From: Afipia sp.
Lineage (GTDB): Bacteria; Pseudomonadota; Alphaproteobacteria; Rhizobiales; Xanthobacteraceae
NCBI GenBank assembly: GCA_024508675.1
Contig: JANINQ010000008.1
Location: 62,001-126,000 of the forward strand
Length of the DNA: 64,000 nucleotides
Direction of reading: 5' to 3'
Of the stretch, positions 9,875 to 17,984 are shown in pieces. The notes under the pieces were generated by a model. That model saw only the letters and a program-made list of their open reading frames with translations, was not told where the DNA came from and did no database searches. A program made the translations under genes and the position numbers. Within the stretch, counting starts at the first letter, position 1; every line of letters starts with the position of its first letter.

Positions 9875-10489
9875 TTACGACGCCTTCAGCAGCCCCTCGG
9901 CGACGAGGGCTTCCTGCACCTTCGGGCGCGCGGCGACGCGGGCCTTGTAGGCGACAAGGTTCGGAAGGCCGGAAATGTCGATGCCGGTGCGGTCTGCCCA
10001 GGCCAGCATTGTGAACAGATAAGCGTCCGGCACTGTGAAGGAGCTGCCCATGATGTAGTCGCGGCCCTTCAGCGCCTGATCGATATACCTGAACTTGCCC
10101 AGCAGGCGGTCCTTGAAGAACGCCTTGGTATCGTCGGACAGAACGGGCTGGAACAGCGGGCTGAAATTCTTGTGCAACTCGCTGGCGATGAAATTCAGCC
10201 ATTCCTGCAGCTTGTAGCGGTCGCTGGAGCCGGCGGCGGGCGCCAGGTTCTTCTGCGGCGCACTGTCGGCGATCATCTGGACGATGACGGCGCCTTCGGT
10301 CAGCAGGTCGCCATTGGCAAGGCCGAGTGCCGGCACCTGGCCCTTGGGATTCACCGCCGTGTAGTCGCTGCCGTCCTCGAGCTTCTTCGCCTTGAGATCG
10401 ACCCTGACCAGATCGAACGGCAGGCCGGCCTCTTTCAGGGCGATATGCGGGGAGAGCGAGCAGGCGCCTGGCGAATAATAGAGTTTCAT
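9875..10489 (-). CDS. Glutathione S-transferase, beta-class-like
   Basis: This 204-residue GST begins MKLYYSPGACSLSPH, with Cys10 where bacterial beta-class GSTs hold their active cysteine. The thioredoxin-like N-domain (1-80) contains the GSH-binding region (KGQVPALGLANGDLLTEGAVI), and the helical C-domain follows. It conjugates or reduces electrophiles with glutathione in the cytoplasm. It is divergent from a MarR regulator across a long inverted repeat, an arrangement that suggests induction by a small electrophile or phenolic compound. The start is the ATG at 10489; earlier codons run into the operator region. Confidence 0.92.
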   Translation of the reverse strand: MKLYYSPGACSLSPHIALKEAGLPFDLVRVDLKAKKLEDGSDYTAVNPKGQVPALGLANGDLLTEGAVIVQMIADSAPQKNLAPAAGSSDRYKLQEWLNFIASELHKNFSPLFQPVLSDDTKAFFKDRLLGKFRYIDQALKGRDYIMGSSFTVPDAYLFTMLAWADRTGIDISGLPNLVAYKARVAARPKVQEALVAEGLLKAS

Positions 10490-10550
10490 AGGAGGTATCC
10501 TTTTGAGGATTCTGAACGGTGGGGCATTGGCAAGAGCTATGGCCACCTCC

Positions 10551-10588
10551 TAAATGCAGTGATGTCAAGATTGATGCAACTGCATTTA
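10551..10588. promoter_or_regulatory. MarR-type operator between GST and MarR genes
   Basis: Perfect 10-base arms TAAATGCAGT and ACTGCATTTA are separated by 18 bases. The right half contains its own 5-2-5 repeat (ATGCAACTGCAT at 10574-10585), so two overlapping protein sites are possible. The location in the divergent gap points to the neighbouring MarR protein. Confidence 0.6.
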
Positions 10589-10589
10589 T

Positions 10590-10635
10590 TAGGATAGAGT
10601 TGGCCCGGAATAGACTTCAATCAGGATAGATTGGG
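10590..10635 (+). repeat. Two direct AGGATAGA repeats upstream of marR
   Basis: AGGATAGAGTTGGCC and AGGATAGATTGGGC recur about 31 bases apart in the marR leader. They may be remnants of a duplication or additional regulator contacts. Confidence 0.35.
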
Positions 10636-10676
10636 CGGCCCGCAGCTTGAGGCAACCCGGCGGCACGGACAATATC

Positions 10677-11192
10677 ATGAAGCGCAAACCATCTACCGAG
10701 GCGACAGAGGTCTGGATCCGCCTGATGCGGGTCCAGGGCAAGGTGCTCGGCGCGGTCGAGCAGGATCTCAAGAAGGCGGGGTTTCCGCCGCTGGCCTGGT
10801 ACGACGCGTTGCTCGAACTGTCGCGCGCGCCGGGCGGCGAGCTGCGCCCGGTCGAACTCGAAAAGCAGATGTTGCTGCCGCAGTATTCGACGTCGCGGCT
10901 GATCGACCGTCTGGTGGAAGAAGGTCTTGCGGCGCGGCGCGAATGCAAGATGGACAAGCGCGGACTGTTCGTCGAGATCACCGATGCCGGCCGCGAGTTG
11001 CAGAAGAAAATGTGGAATTCTTATTCTGCGGCGATCGAGCGGCATATCGGCTCGAAGCTGTCGGACGCGGATGCGGTGAAGCTGGCGGGCCTGCTGGACC
11101 GTCTCGGCTGCTGCGCGGGCGCACCGCAAATGGTGGCGATCTCCAAGGACGCCGTCAAAGACTCCGCCAAAGAAGTCACGTCGGCCCGATGA
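10677..11192 (+). CDS. MarR-family transcriptional regulator
   Basis: A 171-residue winged-helix regulator. The recognition region (LLPQYSTSRLIDRLVEEGLA) and wing (RRECKMDKRGLFVEIT) are intact, with dimerisation helices at both ends. The start is the ATG at 10677; a TTG at 10647 is possible but less likely. The divergent GST gene and the shared inverted repeat suggest it represses GST and itself. The C-terminal tail is Ala/Lys/Ser-rich and probably unstructured. The ligand is unknown. Confidence 0.88.
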   Translation: MKRKPSTEATEVWIRLMRVQGKVLGAVEQDLKKAGFPPLAWYDALLELSRAPGGELRPVELEKQMLLPQYSTSRLIDRLVEEGLAARRECKMDKRGLFVEITDAGRELQKKMWNSYSAAIERHIGSKLSDADAVKLAGLLDRLGCCAGAPQMVAISKDAVKDSAKEVTSAR

Positions 11193-11291
11193 TTCTTTCT
11201 TTACCTCTCGCGGTTACGGATGCCTGTGTCCGTGGTGTCCGCCTGCATCGTGCGCTGACCCGTCAATCAACACGTCTTGTCTGGATGGTCC

Positions 11292-12662
11292 ATGGCGCGT
11301 GATCAGATCGATATGACTCCGCTGGAGTCGCGGGACGAACTCGTCGCGTGGCTGGAGGCCGGTTCAAAGCCGAAGTCCGATTTCCGTATCGGCACCGAAC
11401 ACGAGAAGACGCCGTTCACGCTGGATGGTCACAGGCCCGTTCCCTATGACGGCGCGCGCGGTATCCGTGCCGTGCTCGAAGGGATGCAGCTCCTGCTCGG
11501 CTGGGAGCCGATCATGGAGAACGGCAACATCATCGGTCTCTATGATGTCACCGGCGGCGGCGCGATTTCGCTGGAGCCGGGCGGCCAGTTCGAACTCTCC
11601 GGTGCGCCGCTTGAAACCGTGCACCAGACCTCGTCCGAACTGATGGCGCATTTGGCGCAGGTGCGTGAAGTGGCGGCGCCGCTCGGCATCGGATTCCTTG
11701 GTCTCGGCATGACCCCGTCATGGTCGCGCAAGGAGATTCCGGTGATGCCCAAGGGCCGCTACCGGATCATGACCAACTACATGCCGAAGGTCGGCCAGTA
11801 CGGCCTCGACATGATGTATAGGACCTGCACCGTGCAGACCAATCTCGACTTCTGTTCGGAAGCCGACATGGTCAAGAAGCTGCGCGTGTCTGTGGCGCTG
11901 CAGCCGGTGGCGACTGCGCTGTTCGCGAACTCGCCGTTCACCGAAGGCAAGCCGAACGGCTTTCTGTCGTTCCGCTCCGAAATCTGGCGCGACACCGACA
12001 ACGCCCGCGCCGGCATGATCCCATGGGCGTTCGAGGACGGCATGGGGTTCGAGCGTTGGGTCGATTATGCGCTCGATGTGCCGATGTATTTCGTCAAGCG
12101 CGGCGACGACTACATCGATGTATCTGGCTCGTCCTTCCGCGATTTCTTCGACGGCAAGAACAAGCTGATGCCCGGCGAGAAGCCGACACTGTCCGACTGG
12201 GCCAATCATCTCTCGACGATTTTCCCCGAGGTGCGCCTGAAGCGTTATCTCGAAATGCGTGGCTCCGATAACGTGCCGTGGCAGCAGTTGCCATCACTGC
12301 CCGCGTTCTGGGTCGGTCTGTTGTACGACGACGAAAGTCTCGACGCCGCATGGGAGATCGCCAGGCGCTGGACGGCGCATGAGCGTCAGGCGCTGCGGGA
12401 CGACGTGCCGCGCCTCGGCTTCAAGGCGAAGATCGGCAACCGTTATCTGTTCGAAGTGGCCAAGGATTGTCTGGTGCTGGCGCACAAGGGTCTCGCCCGG
12501 CGCGGCCGGATCGATTCTCTCGGCCGCGACGAGACGCGGTATCTGGAGCCGCTCGATCACATCATGGAATCGGGACATACTCCGGCAGAGCGGCTGCTTG
12601 AGAAGTTCAATGGAGCCTGGAAACACTCCATTGATCCGGTCTACAGCGAATACGCTTTCTGA
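11292..12662 (+). CDS. gshA: Glutamate-cysteine ligase, plant/alphaproteobacterial type
   Basis: This 456-residue ATP-dependent ligase makes gamma-glutamylcysteine, the first step of glutathione synthesis. Family features are RIGTEHEKTPF near residue 38, the Gly-rich GGGAISLEPGGQFELSG segment (metal and glutamate site), TPSWSRKEIPVMPKGRY and the conserved MRGSDNVPW stretch. Length fits the GCS2/plastid-type GCL class. The ATG at 11292 was chosen over the in-frame TTG at 11277. It follows the GST/MarR pair, so glutathione supply and use are adjacent; no glutathione synthetase gene is in the window. Confidence 0.92.
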   Translation: MARDQIDMTPLESRDELVAWLEAGSKPKSDFRIGTEHEKTPFTLDGHRPVPYDGARGIRAVLEGMQLLLGWEPIMENGNIIGLYDVTGGGAISLEPGGQFELSGAPLETVHQTSSELMAHLAQVREVAAPLGIGFLGLGMTPSWSRKEIPVMPKGRYRIMTNYMPKVGQYGLDMMYRTCTVQTNLDFCSEADMVKKLRVSVALQPVATALFANSPFTEGKPNGFLSFRSEIWRDTDNARAGMIPWAFEDGMGFERWVDYALDVPMYFVKRGDDYIDVSGSSFRDFFDGKNKLMPGEKPTLSDWANHLSTIFPEVRLKRYLEMRGSDNVPWQQLPSLPAFWVGLLYDDESLDAAWEIARRWTAHERQALRDDVPRLGFKAKIGNRYLFEVAKDCLVLAHKGLARRGRIDSLGRDETRYLEPLDHIMESGHTPAERLLEKFNGAWKHSIDPVYSEYAF

Positions 12663-12797
12663 TTCAGCGGGTTACTATCTTCACGCGAATGTTGTTCCGG
12701 CATTTATCTGCCGTTCATCTGCCGTACATCCGCGCGGCGATTGAATAGGCGGACATCTGTCCGGTTCATCACCGTCCGTCCTGCTGAAAGCGATTTC

Positions 12798-13370
12798 ATG
12801 CGCCCAATCTGCGGTTTCAGATCATGCATGAGCTTTGGCGTGGCGGTTGCCACCGCCCTTGTCGTCCTGTGCCTTGCGGGTATTCAGCCCCTTCACGCGC
12901 AGGCCAGCTTCGACCGGCCGGGCAATGATTATCTGCGCACGGAAATGCCGTCCGGCGATCCCGCCGTCTGCGCCCTGCAATGCGAGCGCGATCGCCGCTG
13001 CCGGGCGTGGAGCTTCAATTATCCGGCGGTGAGTGACGAGCACGCGGTGTGCTGGCTCAAGAATGCCGTGCCGCCGCGGGTGCCGAGCAATTGCTGTGTC
13101 TCCGGTGTGCGCGGTGCGGGCGTGGTCGAGCCGCGCAACAGTTTGCTTGAAGTCGAAACCGACCGTCCCGGCGGCGACTATCGCAATGTCGAGGTGGAGA
13201 CCGATCCCAAGGGCGAGACCTGCAAGGCCGTCTGTGACGATGACAAGAAGTGCCGGGCATGGACCTATGCGCGGCCCGGCTATATCGGAAAATCCGCGCG
13301 TTGCTTCCTGAAGGACCACGTCAAGCCGCCGCGCCGCAAGCCGGGATTCATCTCTGGCGTGGTGCGCTAA
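12798..13370 (+). CDS. Secreted protein with two PAN/Apple-like domains
   Basis: A 190-residue exported protein. The N-terminal hydrophobic stretch (VAVATALVVLCLAGIQPLHAQA) is a signal peptide. Two copies of a PAN-type motif follow: DRPGNDYLRTEM with CALQCERDRRCRAWSF, then DRPGGDYRNVEV with CKAVCDDDKKCRAWTY, each ending in a Cys-containing strand (CWLKNAVPP, CFLKDHVKPP). PAN domains bind proteins or sugars; the target here is unknown. The start is the ATG at 12798, although one at 12828 would also leave a signal peptide. Confidence 0.8.
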   Translation: MRPICGFRSCMSFGVAVATALVVLCLAGIQPLHAQASFDRPGNDYLRTEMPSGDPAVCALQCERDRRCRAWSFNYPAVSDEHAVCWLKNAVPPRVPSNCCVSGVRGAGVVEPRNSLLEVETDRPGGDYRNVEVETDPKGETCKAVCDDDKKCRAWTYARPGYIGKSARCFLKDHVKPPRRKPGFISGVVR

Positions 13371-13446
13371 ATCACGTCAAACGATTTCCGTCCTTGCGCG
13401 TTAGGGTAGATCATCCAGACTGGATCGATCGAGCAGGAGCGTTTCG

Positions 13447-13803
13447 ATGAAACATCCCCGCATTGTCATCGCCGGATTCCTTACGCTCGCGGCTACGACC
13501 GTGACCGCGCTCGCGCATCATGGCTGGGGCAGCTACGACGCCAGCAAGCCCGTCACGGTCGAGGGATCGATCCTGACCAGCACGTTCGAGAATCCGCATG
13601 CGACAATCGCCGTGAAAGCGCCCGACAAGATCTGGACTGTCACTTTGGCGCCGACCTCGCGCATGATCGCGCGCGGCGCGCAGGCGGAGGTCGTCGCTGT
13701 CGGCAAGACTGTGTCGGCCTATGGCTATCCCTCGACGGTCGAAATGAACGAGATGCGCGCGGAGCGGATCACGGTGGACGGCAAGACCTACGAGCTGCGC
13801 TGA
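13447..13803 (+). CDS. Exported DUF6152 family protein
   Basis: A 118-residue periplasmic protein with a clear signal peptide (IVIAGFLTLAATTVTALA) followed at once by HHGWGSYD, the family hallmark, then a small beta-rich domain (VTVEGSILTSTFENPHATI). Its function is not established. It overlaps the next gene by one base (TGATG), so the two are translationally coupled. DUF6152 and DUF6644 genes commonly occur together; copper- or metal-related roles have been guessed from the His-rich start, but nothing here proves it. Confidence 0.82.
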   Translation: MKHPRIVIAGFLTLAATTVTALAHHGWGSYDASKPVTVEGSILTSTFENPHATIAVKAPDKIWTVTLAPTSRMIARGAQAEVVAVGKTVSAYGYPSTVEMNEMRAERITVDGKTYELR

Positions 13804-14294
13804 TGACGGAAGCCGCGCCTGCGATTTTCGTTGCGCTCGAGGCTTCAGGATTCGGCGCGGCGATCCGGCAGTCGCGCTGGCTCTATATGGTTGCCAATGT
13901 CGGTCACATCCTCGCACTCATGATTTTCGCGGGCGCTATTGCAGTCATGGACCTGCGCATGTCCGGCGCGCTGTCCGCCACGTCACCCGGATATATTCTG
14001 AAGGCCGCGCGCCGCATTGCAATTCTCGGTTTCGCAGGCCTTGTCATATCCGGCATGTTTCTGTTCACGGCGGAGGCCAGCCACGTCATCATGAATCGCG
14101 TGTTTCAGCTCAAGCTCGGGTTGATCGCGCTGGGTCTTCTGAACATTGCGCTGTTCGAGATTTTTGTGACGCCGAAGGTGAGGGATTTACCGCCGTTGAC
14201 GCCATTGCCCGCGGGCGCACGCAGGGCGGCTGTCACGTCGGTCGTGATCTGGATTGCCGTTGCAATCTGCGGGCGTTCGATCGCCTATTTCTAG
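13803..14294 (+). CDS. DUF6644-like integral membrane protein
   Basis: A 163-residue protein with four hydrophobic segments (about 25-50, 70-92, 98-118 and 137-160). It contains a conserved SRWLYMVANVGHILALMIFAG opening, with a His in the first membrane helix, and a second His in the EASHVIMNRVFQLK region; these could bind haem or metal. Translation is coupled to the exported DUF6152 protein upstream, so the pair probably works as one membrane unit. The end overlaps the convergent tldD gene by four bases. Confidence 0.78.
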   Translation: MTEAAPAIFVALEASGFGAAIRQSRWLYMVANVGHILALMIFAGAIAVMDLRMSGALSATSPGYILKAARRIAILGFAGLVISGMFLFTAEASHVIMNRVFQLKLGLIALGLLNIALFEIFVTPKVRDLPPLTPLPAGARRAAVTSVVIWIAVAICGRSIAYF

Positions 14295-15730
14295 CCGGTG
14301 CCGCCGACGGTGATGCGATCCATGCGCAAGGTCGGCTGGCCGACGCCCACCGGCACGCCCTGTCCCTGCTTGCCGCAGGTGCCGATGCCGTCATCGAGTT
14401 GCAGATCGTTGCCGACCATGGACACGCGACGCAGGTCGGTCGGGCCGTTGCCGATCAGCATGGCGCCCTTCAGCGGCGCGCCGACCTTGCCGTTTTCGAT
14501 CCGATAGGCCTCGGTACACTGGAACACGTACTTGCCGGAGACGATGTCGACCTGGCCGCCGCCGAAGTTGACGGCATAGATTCCGTTTTTCACCGAAGCG
14601 AGAATTTCCGCCGGATCGCGCTCGCCCGCCAGCATGTAGGTGTTGGTCATGCGCGGCATCGGCACGTGCGCGTAGGATTCGCGCCGCCCGTTGCCGGTGG
14701 GCTTCATGTTCATCAGCCGCGCGTTCTGGCGGTCCTGCATGTAGCCGACCAGAATGCCGTCCTCGATCAGCATGGTGCGATTGGTCGGCGTGCCTTCGTC
14801 GTCGATCGACAGCGAGCCACGCTTCGACGAGATGGTGCCGTCGTCAACGACGGTGACGCCCTTGGCCGCGACCTGCTGGCCCATCAAGCCTGAAAATGCA
14901 GAGGTCTGCTTGCGGTTGAAGTCGCCCTCTAAGCCGTGACCGACGGCTTCATGCAGCATCACGCCCGGCCAGCCGGGCCCGAGGACCACATCCATTTCGC
15001 CGGCGGGCGCGGGAACGGATTCCAGGTTGACCAGCGCCTGACGGATCGCGCCATCGGCGGCCGCGCGCCACGCCTTGGTCTCGATGAAGCGCGCATAACC
15101 CTCACGTCCGCCATACCCGGCGCTGCCGCTTTCCTGCCGGTCGCCCGAGCCGGCGACGACGGAAATGTTCACGCGCACCAGGGGGCGGATGTCGCGATAG
15201 CTTTCGCCGTCGGGACGCACGATTTCCACCACCTGCCATGTGGCGCCGAGTGACACCGATGCTTGCCGCACGCGCGGGTCCTTGTCGCGGATATAGGCGT
15301 CGATCTCGGCCAGCAGCTTGACCTTGGTCTCGAAGCTCTGGCCATCGAGCGGATTGTCGTCGCCATAGAGGCGAACATTGGTGTGGGACGGCGCGGCTGC
15401 GAATGTGCCGGAATAGCCGCCGCGCACGGCGCTTACCGTATCGGCCGCGCGAATCAGCGCGGGCAGCGAGACGTCGGAGGAATGGGCGTAGCCGACTGCG
15501 TCGTCCTTGACCGCGCGCAACCCGAAACCCTGCGCCGTGTCGTAGGTCGCCTGCTTGAGGCGCCCGTTATCAAAGCTCAGCCCTTCGGACTGCCGGTATT
15601 CGAGGAACAGCTCGCCGTCATCGGCCCCGGCCAGCCCGCGGACGATTTCCTTGCGCACCGCGTCGCGGTCGAGACCGGCGCGATCGAGCAGGGACGTGGT
15701 CACGGGTGCAGCGTCGGACGAATGGTTCAT
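14291..15730 (-). CDS. tldD: TldD metalloprotease
   Basis: This 479-residue cytoplasmic protease subunit carries the zinc-binding HExxxH motif (HEAVGHGLEGD) and the C-terminal segments CTEAYRIENGKVG and IGNGPTDLRRVSMVGNDL typical of TldD. With a TldE/PmbA partner it forms a narrow-channel protease that trims unfolded peptides and, in some bacteria, modified peptides. No pmbA lies in this window. The start is the ATG at 15730; the preceding TTG is ignored. The gene converges on the DUF6644 gene with a four-base overlap. Confidence 0.95.
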   Translation of the reverse strand: MNHSSDAAPVTTSLLDRAGLDRDAVRKEIVRGLAGADDGELFLEYRQSEGLSFDNGRLKQATYDTAQGFGLRAVKDDAVGYAHSSDVSLPALIRAADTVSAVRGGYSGTFAAAPSHTNVRLYGDDNPLDGQSFETKVKLLAEIDAYIRDKDPRVRQASVSLGATWQVVEIVRPDGESYRDIRPLVRVNISVVAGSGDRQESGSAGYGGREGYARFIETKAWRAAADGAIRQALVNLESVPAPAGEMDVVLGPGWPGVMLHEAVGHGLEGDFNRKQTSAFSGLMGQQVAAKGVTVVDDGTISSKRGSLSIDDEGTPTNRTMLIEDGILVGYMQDRQNARLMNMKPTGNGRRESYAHVPMPRMTNTYMLAGERDPAEILASVKNGIYAVNFGGGQVDIVSGKYVFQCTEAYRIENGKVGAPLKGAMLIGNGPTDLRRVSMVGNDLQLDDGIGTCGKQGQGVPVGVGQPTLRMDRITVGGTG

Positions 15731-15826
15731 CAAGAACTCCTGGGAATGCCGGGGACGCCGGCATGGCGGCGGGATCAGGTCCCAAGATAGGGATGATCGC
15801 GCCGGAGGGCGAGGGGCTATCGGACC

Positions 15827-16327
15827 TTAAAGAATCTGGAAAACTTCGTAGGCGACGCTTCGCCCTTTCAACAGACGTCCCGAGCCCACACAGACGATAT
15901 TGTTGAGCCATGCGTATTCCGGTGCGCCGGTTTCGAACGCTGGCGTGGTCCTGAAGTAGTAGCGTGACAGCGGAATATTCTGCCGCTTGTCGGGATCGCG
16001 GGCCTCGCCGAGGACACTCTCGGGAATGACGATGCGTCCGCCGTAGGTCATGTGAATGATCGCTCCATCGTGCGTTTTGAGGACGATGCGCGCGTCGACG
16101 ACCATCGTGCCGTCGCGTCTCACCAGCATCCAGTCGCCGGTGCCGGGGTTGATGTCGCCCCGCAATCTGGGTCCCTCGAACGTACCTATCGAAACGGCGT
16201 TGAGCACGCGGCGGCCGAGGGCAGCCTCGCCGGCGTCGAGGGAAGGGCCCAATTCGGCCGTGATGGAGAAAATATGGCGGTAGTTCAGTGCTTTGATGTC
16301 TGCATTAGTGTCGTGCATGCGGTCCAT
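15827..16327 (-). CDS. DUF3237 domain protein
   Basis: A 166-residue small beta-barrel-like protein that matches DUF3237 throughout (IFSITAELGPSLDAGE, GPRLRGDINPGTGDWML, YYFRTTPAFETG, YAWLNN). The domain's biochemical role is not established; it often sits beside aromatic or aldehyde metabolism genes. It is divergent from an HxlR regulator across a near-perfect 30-bp palindrome, so its expression is probably inducible through that regulator. No signal peptide is seen. Confidence 0.85.
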   Translation of the reverse strand: MDRMHDTNADIKALNYRHIFSITAELGPSLDAGEAALGRRVLNAVSIGTFEGPRLRGDINPGTGDWMLVRRDGTMVVDARIVLKTHDGAIIHMTYGGRIVIPESVLGEARDPDKRQNIPLSRYYFRTTPAFETGAPEYAWLNNIVCVGSGRLLKGRSVAYEVFQIL

Positions 16328-16355
16328 CGTTTTGGGGCCCTTCCCGGGAATAGAT

Positions 16356-16385
16356 ATGAATTCTAAGTTCGAACTCAGAATTCAT
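16356..16385. promoter_or_regulatory. 30-bp palindromic operator between DUF3237 and HxlR genes
   Basis: The half ATGAATTCTAAGTTC (16356-16370) is followed without spacer by GAACTCAGAATTCAT (16371-16385). The arms are complementary at 14 of 15 positions. It lies 28 bases from the DUF3237 start and 38 bases from the HxlR start, so a bound dimer pair could control both. Confidence 0.7.
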
Positions 16386-16423
16386 GTGCTCGGACCTTCT
16401 GTCAAGGTTTGCTACGCTGGGCC

Positions 16424-16948
16424 ATGCACCCGCGATTCTCCTACGATCTGAAATACTGCTCCATCAGCCGCGCGCTGGACGTCGTTGGCGAGAAATGGAC
16501 GCTGCTTTTGATTCGGGAAGCGCTTTATGGCGTTCGCCGGTTCGACGATTTCGCGCGTGCCCTCAATTGCGGGCGTGCCGTCCTCAGCGCTCGCCTGAAG
16601 ATGCTCACGGACGAAGGAGTTCTTGAAGGCCGCGAGTATGCTGTTCCAGGACAGCGCAAGCGCGTAGAGTACCATCTCACGGAGAAGGGCCGCGAGCTGT
16701 TCCTTGCCGTGCAGGCTCTTTCGCAGTGGAGCGAACGCTGGATGCCCCCGCCGGAGGGACCGGTTGCGCGCGTAATTGATCGCCAGTCCGGCCGCCCCGT
16801 CACCGTTGTGATGACAAGCGATCCGGGTGTTCAAAGGCTCACGATGAACGACATCGATATTCTGCCGGGACCGGGTGCAAAACTGCTGCCGCAGACCGAA
16901 AAAAAATCCGGAGCGGTCAAGGGCGTTCGAAAGGTGCGGGAGGAATAG
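16424..16948 (+). CDS. HxlR-family transcriptional regulator
   Basis: A 174-residue winged-helix protein with the HxlR signature: CSISRALDVVGEKWTLLLIRE near the start, FDDFARALNCGRAVLSARLK as recognition region and a wing (YAVPGQRKRVEYHLTEKGREL). HxlR proteins sense reactive aldehydes or redox signals, some through the N-terminal Cys; a Cys lies at about residue 11 here. The C-terminal 60 residues are an extension of no clear fold. Its likely targets are itself and the divergent DUF3237 gene. Confidence 0.88.
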   Translation: MHPRFSYDLKYCSISRALDVVGEKWTLLLIREALYGVRRFDDFARALNCGRAVLSARLKMLTDEGVLEGREYAVPGQRKRVEYHLTEKGRELFLAVQALSQWSERWMPPPEGPVARVIDRQSGRPVTVVMTSDPGVQRLTMNDIDILPGPGAKLLPQTEKKSGAVKGVRKVREE

Positions 16949-16974
16949 TGGTGAGCGAGCGGCCGCCAGCCGCT

Positions 16975-17514
16975 CTAGGGCAGCTTGTCGTAGCCTTCGC
17001 CGAGGCCCTTCAGGCTGAGCGGGAAGCCGATACCTTCTTCCGGGGTCTCGAAAATGATGAAGGTCGCCGTCTTGGCGGTTTTGAGCTGATTGAGCAGCGT
17101 GTCTTCCATCACGACTTCGGCGACACAGCCGTTGGGCAGGCAGCGGACGAATCCGGCCCTGCCCACATCCTTGTCGTCGAGCTTGAGCCCGAGGCCGGAG
17201 GGCAAAAGCACGCCCAGCGGCGCGACCACTCGCATCAGCTTGCTCTTCTGGTCTGCGGTCTTGAGGATAATGACGGTCAGGCCTGCATTGGAGCGATCTT
17301 CCGCCACCACGCTCTGGATCAGGGCGCATTGTTCGGTCTGCGCACCGGCCGGGGTATCGCAGCGGATCTGCCAGTCGCCGTGGACCGACTTCACGGCTCC
17401 CTGCGCGTGGGCCGGAGCGGTCCCTGCAAAGATGGCCACAGCGGCAGCGAGGGCAAGCCAGATCGGCGCCATCGCGCGGCTGCGGGTCAGGGAAGGCTGG
17501 TGTCGCACGCCCAT
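16975..17514 (-). CDS. IalB-family (invasion-associated locus B) exported protein
   Basis: A 179-residue protein with a signal peptide ending AGTAPAHAQ, then the IalB domain (VHGDWQIRCDTPAGAQTEQCALIQ, GRAGFVRCLPNGCVAEVVME), including two pairs of Cys that probably form disulfides. The name comes from Bartonella; in free-living relatives the role is unknown and probably envelope-related. It is divergent from the cytochrome oxidase operon. Starts at 17514 (used) or 17472 both give a signal peptide. Confidence 0.85.
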   Translation of the reverse strand: MGVRHQPSLTRSRAMAPIWLALAAAVAIFAGTAPAHAQGAVKSVHGDWQIRCDTPAGAQTEQCALIQSVVAEDRSNAGLTVIILKTADQKSKLMRVVAPLGVLLPSGLGLKLDDKDVGRAGFVRCLPNGCVAEVVMEDTLLNQLKTAKTATFIIFETPEEGIGFPLSLKGLGEGYDKLP

Positions 17515-17984
17515 TGGGCTCAATCCTTGCTCAATCCTAGGCAATAAGTCCGGCAACCCAACGATTCCCGGAGGTTTTCCGCGCCGTTGCTCGCCGGATC
17601 GCTGGTTGACAGGGCAATGACGGCGGCTTGAGGGCAAGCCTGCTGGCCGAGCCCGTCGCCGGAATGCACCCATCACAGCCGCGAATCGGGTCTTCGCCGC
17701 GTATCTCGTCCGTGGGTACAACGGGCATTCCAAGTGTCAAGCATTCTCGGGCCGCGGGGCTGCTGGTTTTTGGCCCATTTGCCAATGGGATTCCGCCTGT
17801 GTGCCCGCCTTATTACGTGCATTGCGGTAGCCATGGAATTATGGTTTGAGAAGCTGGAAATTCGACGCGTTCTAACCTTCGGCTCGCCGCCGAAATTATG
17901 ACCGCGCCTGAGAATGCAGGCTTAAATGCAGATCTTGCCGCCCGGCAGGATCGCTGGGGTGACGAAAGCAGGAGCGATAGCGGC
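17515..17984. other. 470-base intergenic region before ctaC
   Basis: The gap between the divergent IalB and ctaC genes has no convincing coding frame. It holds an inverted repeat CCCATTTGCCAATGGG at 17774-17789, about 195 bases before ctaC, and an AGGAG ribosome site at about 17970. The cta promoter must lie here, but I could not assign -35/-10 elements with confidence. Confidence 0.5.
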
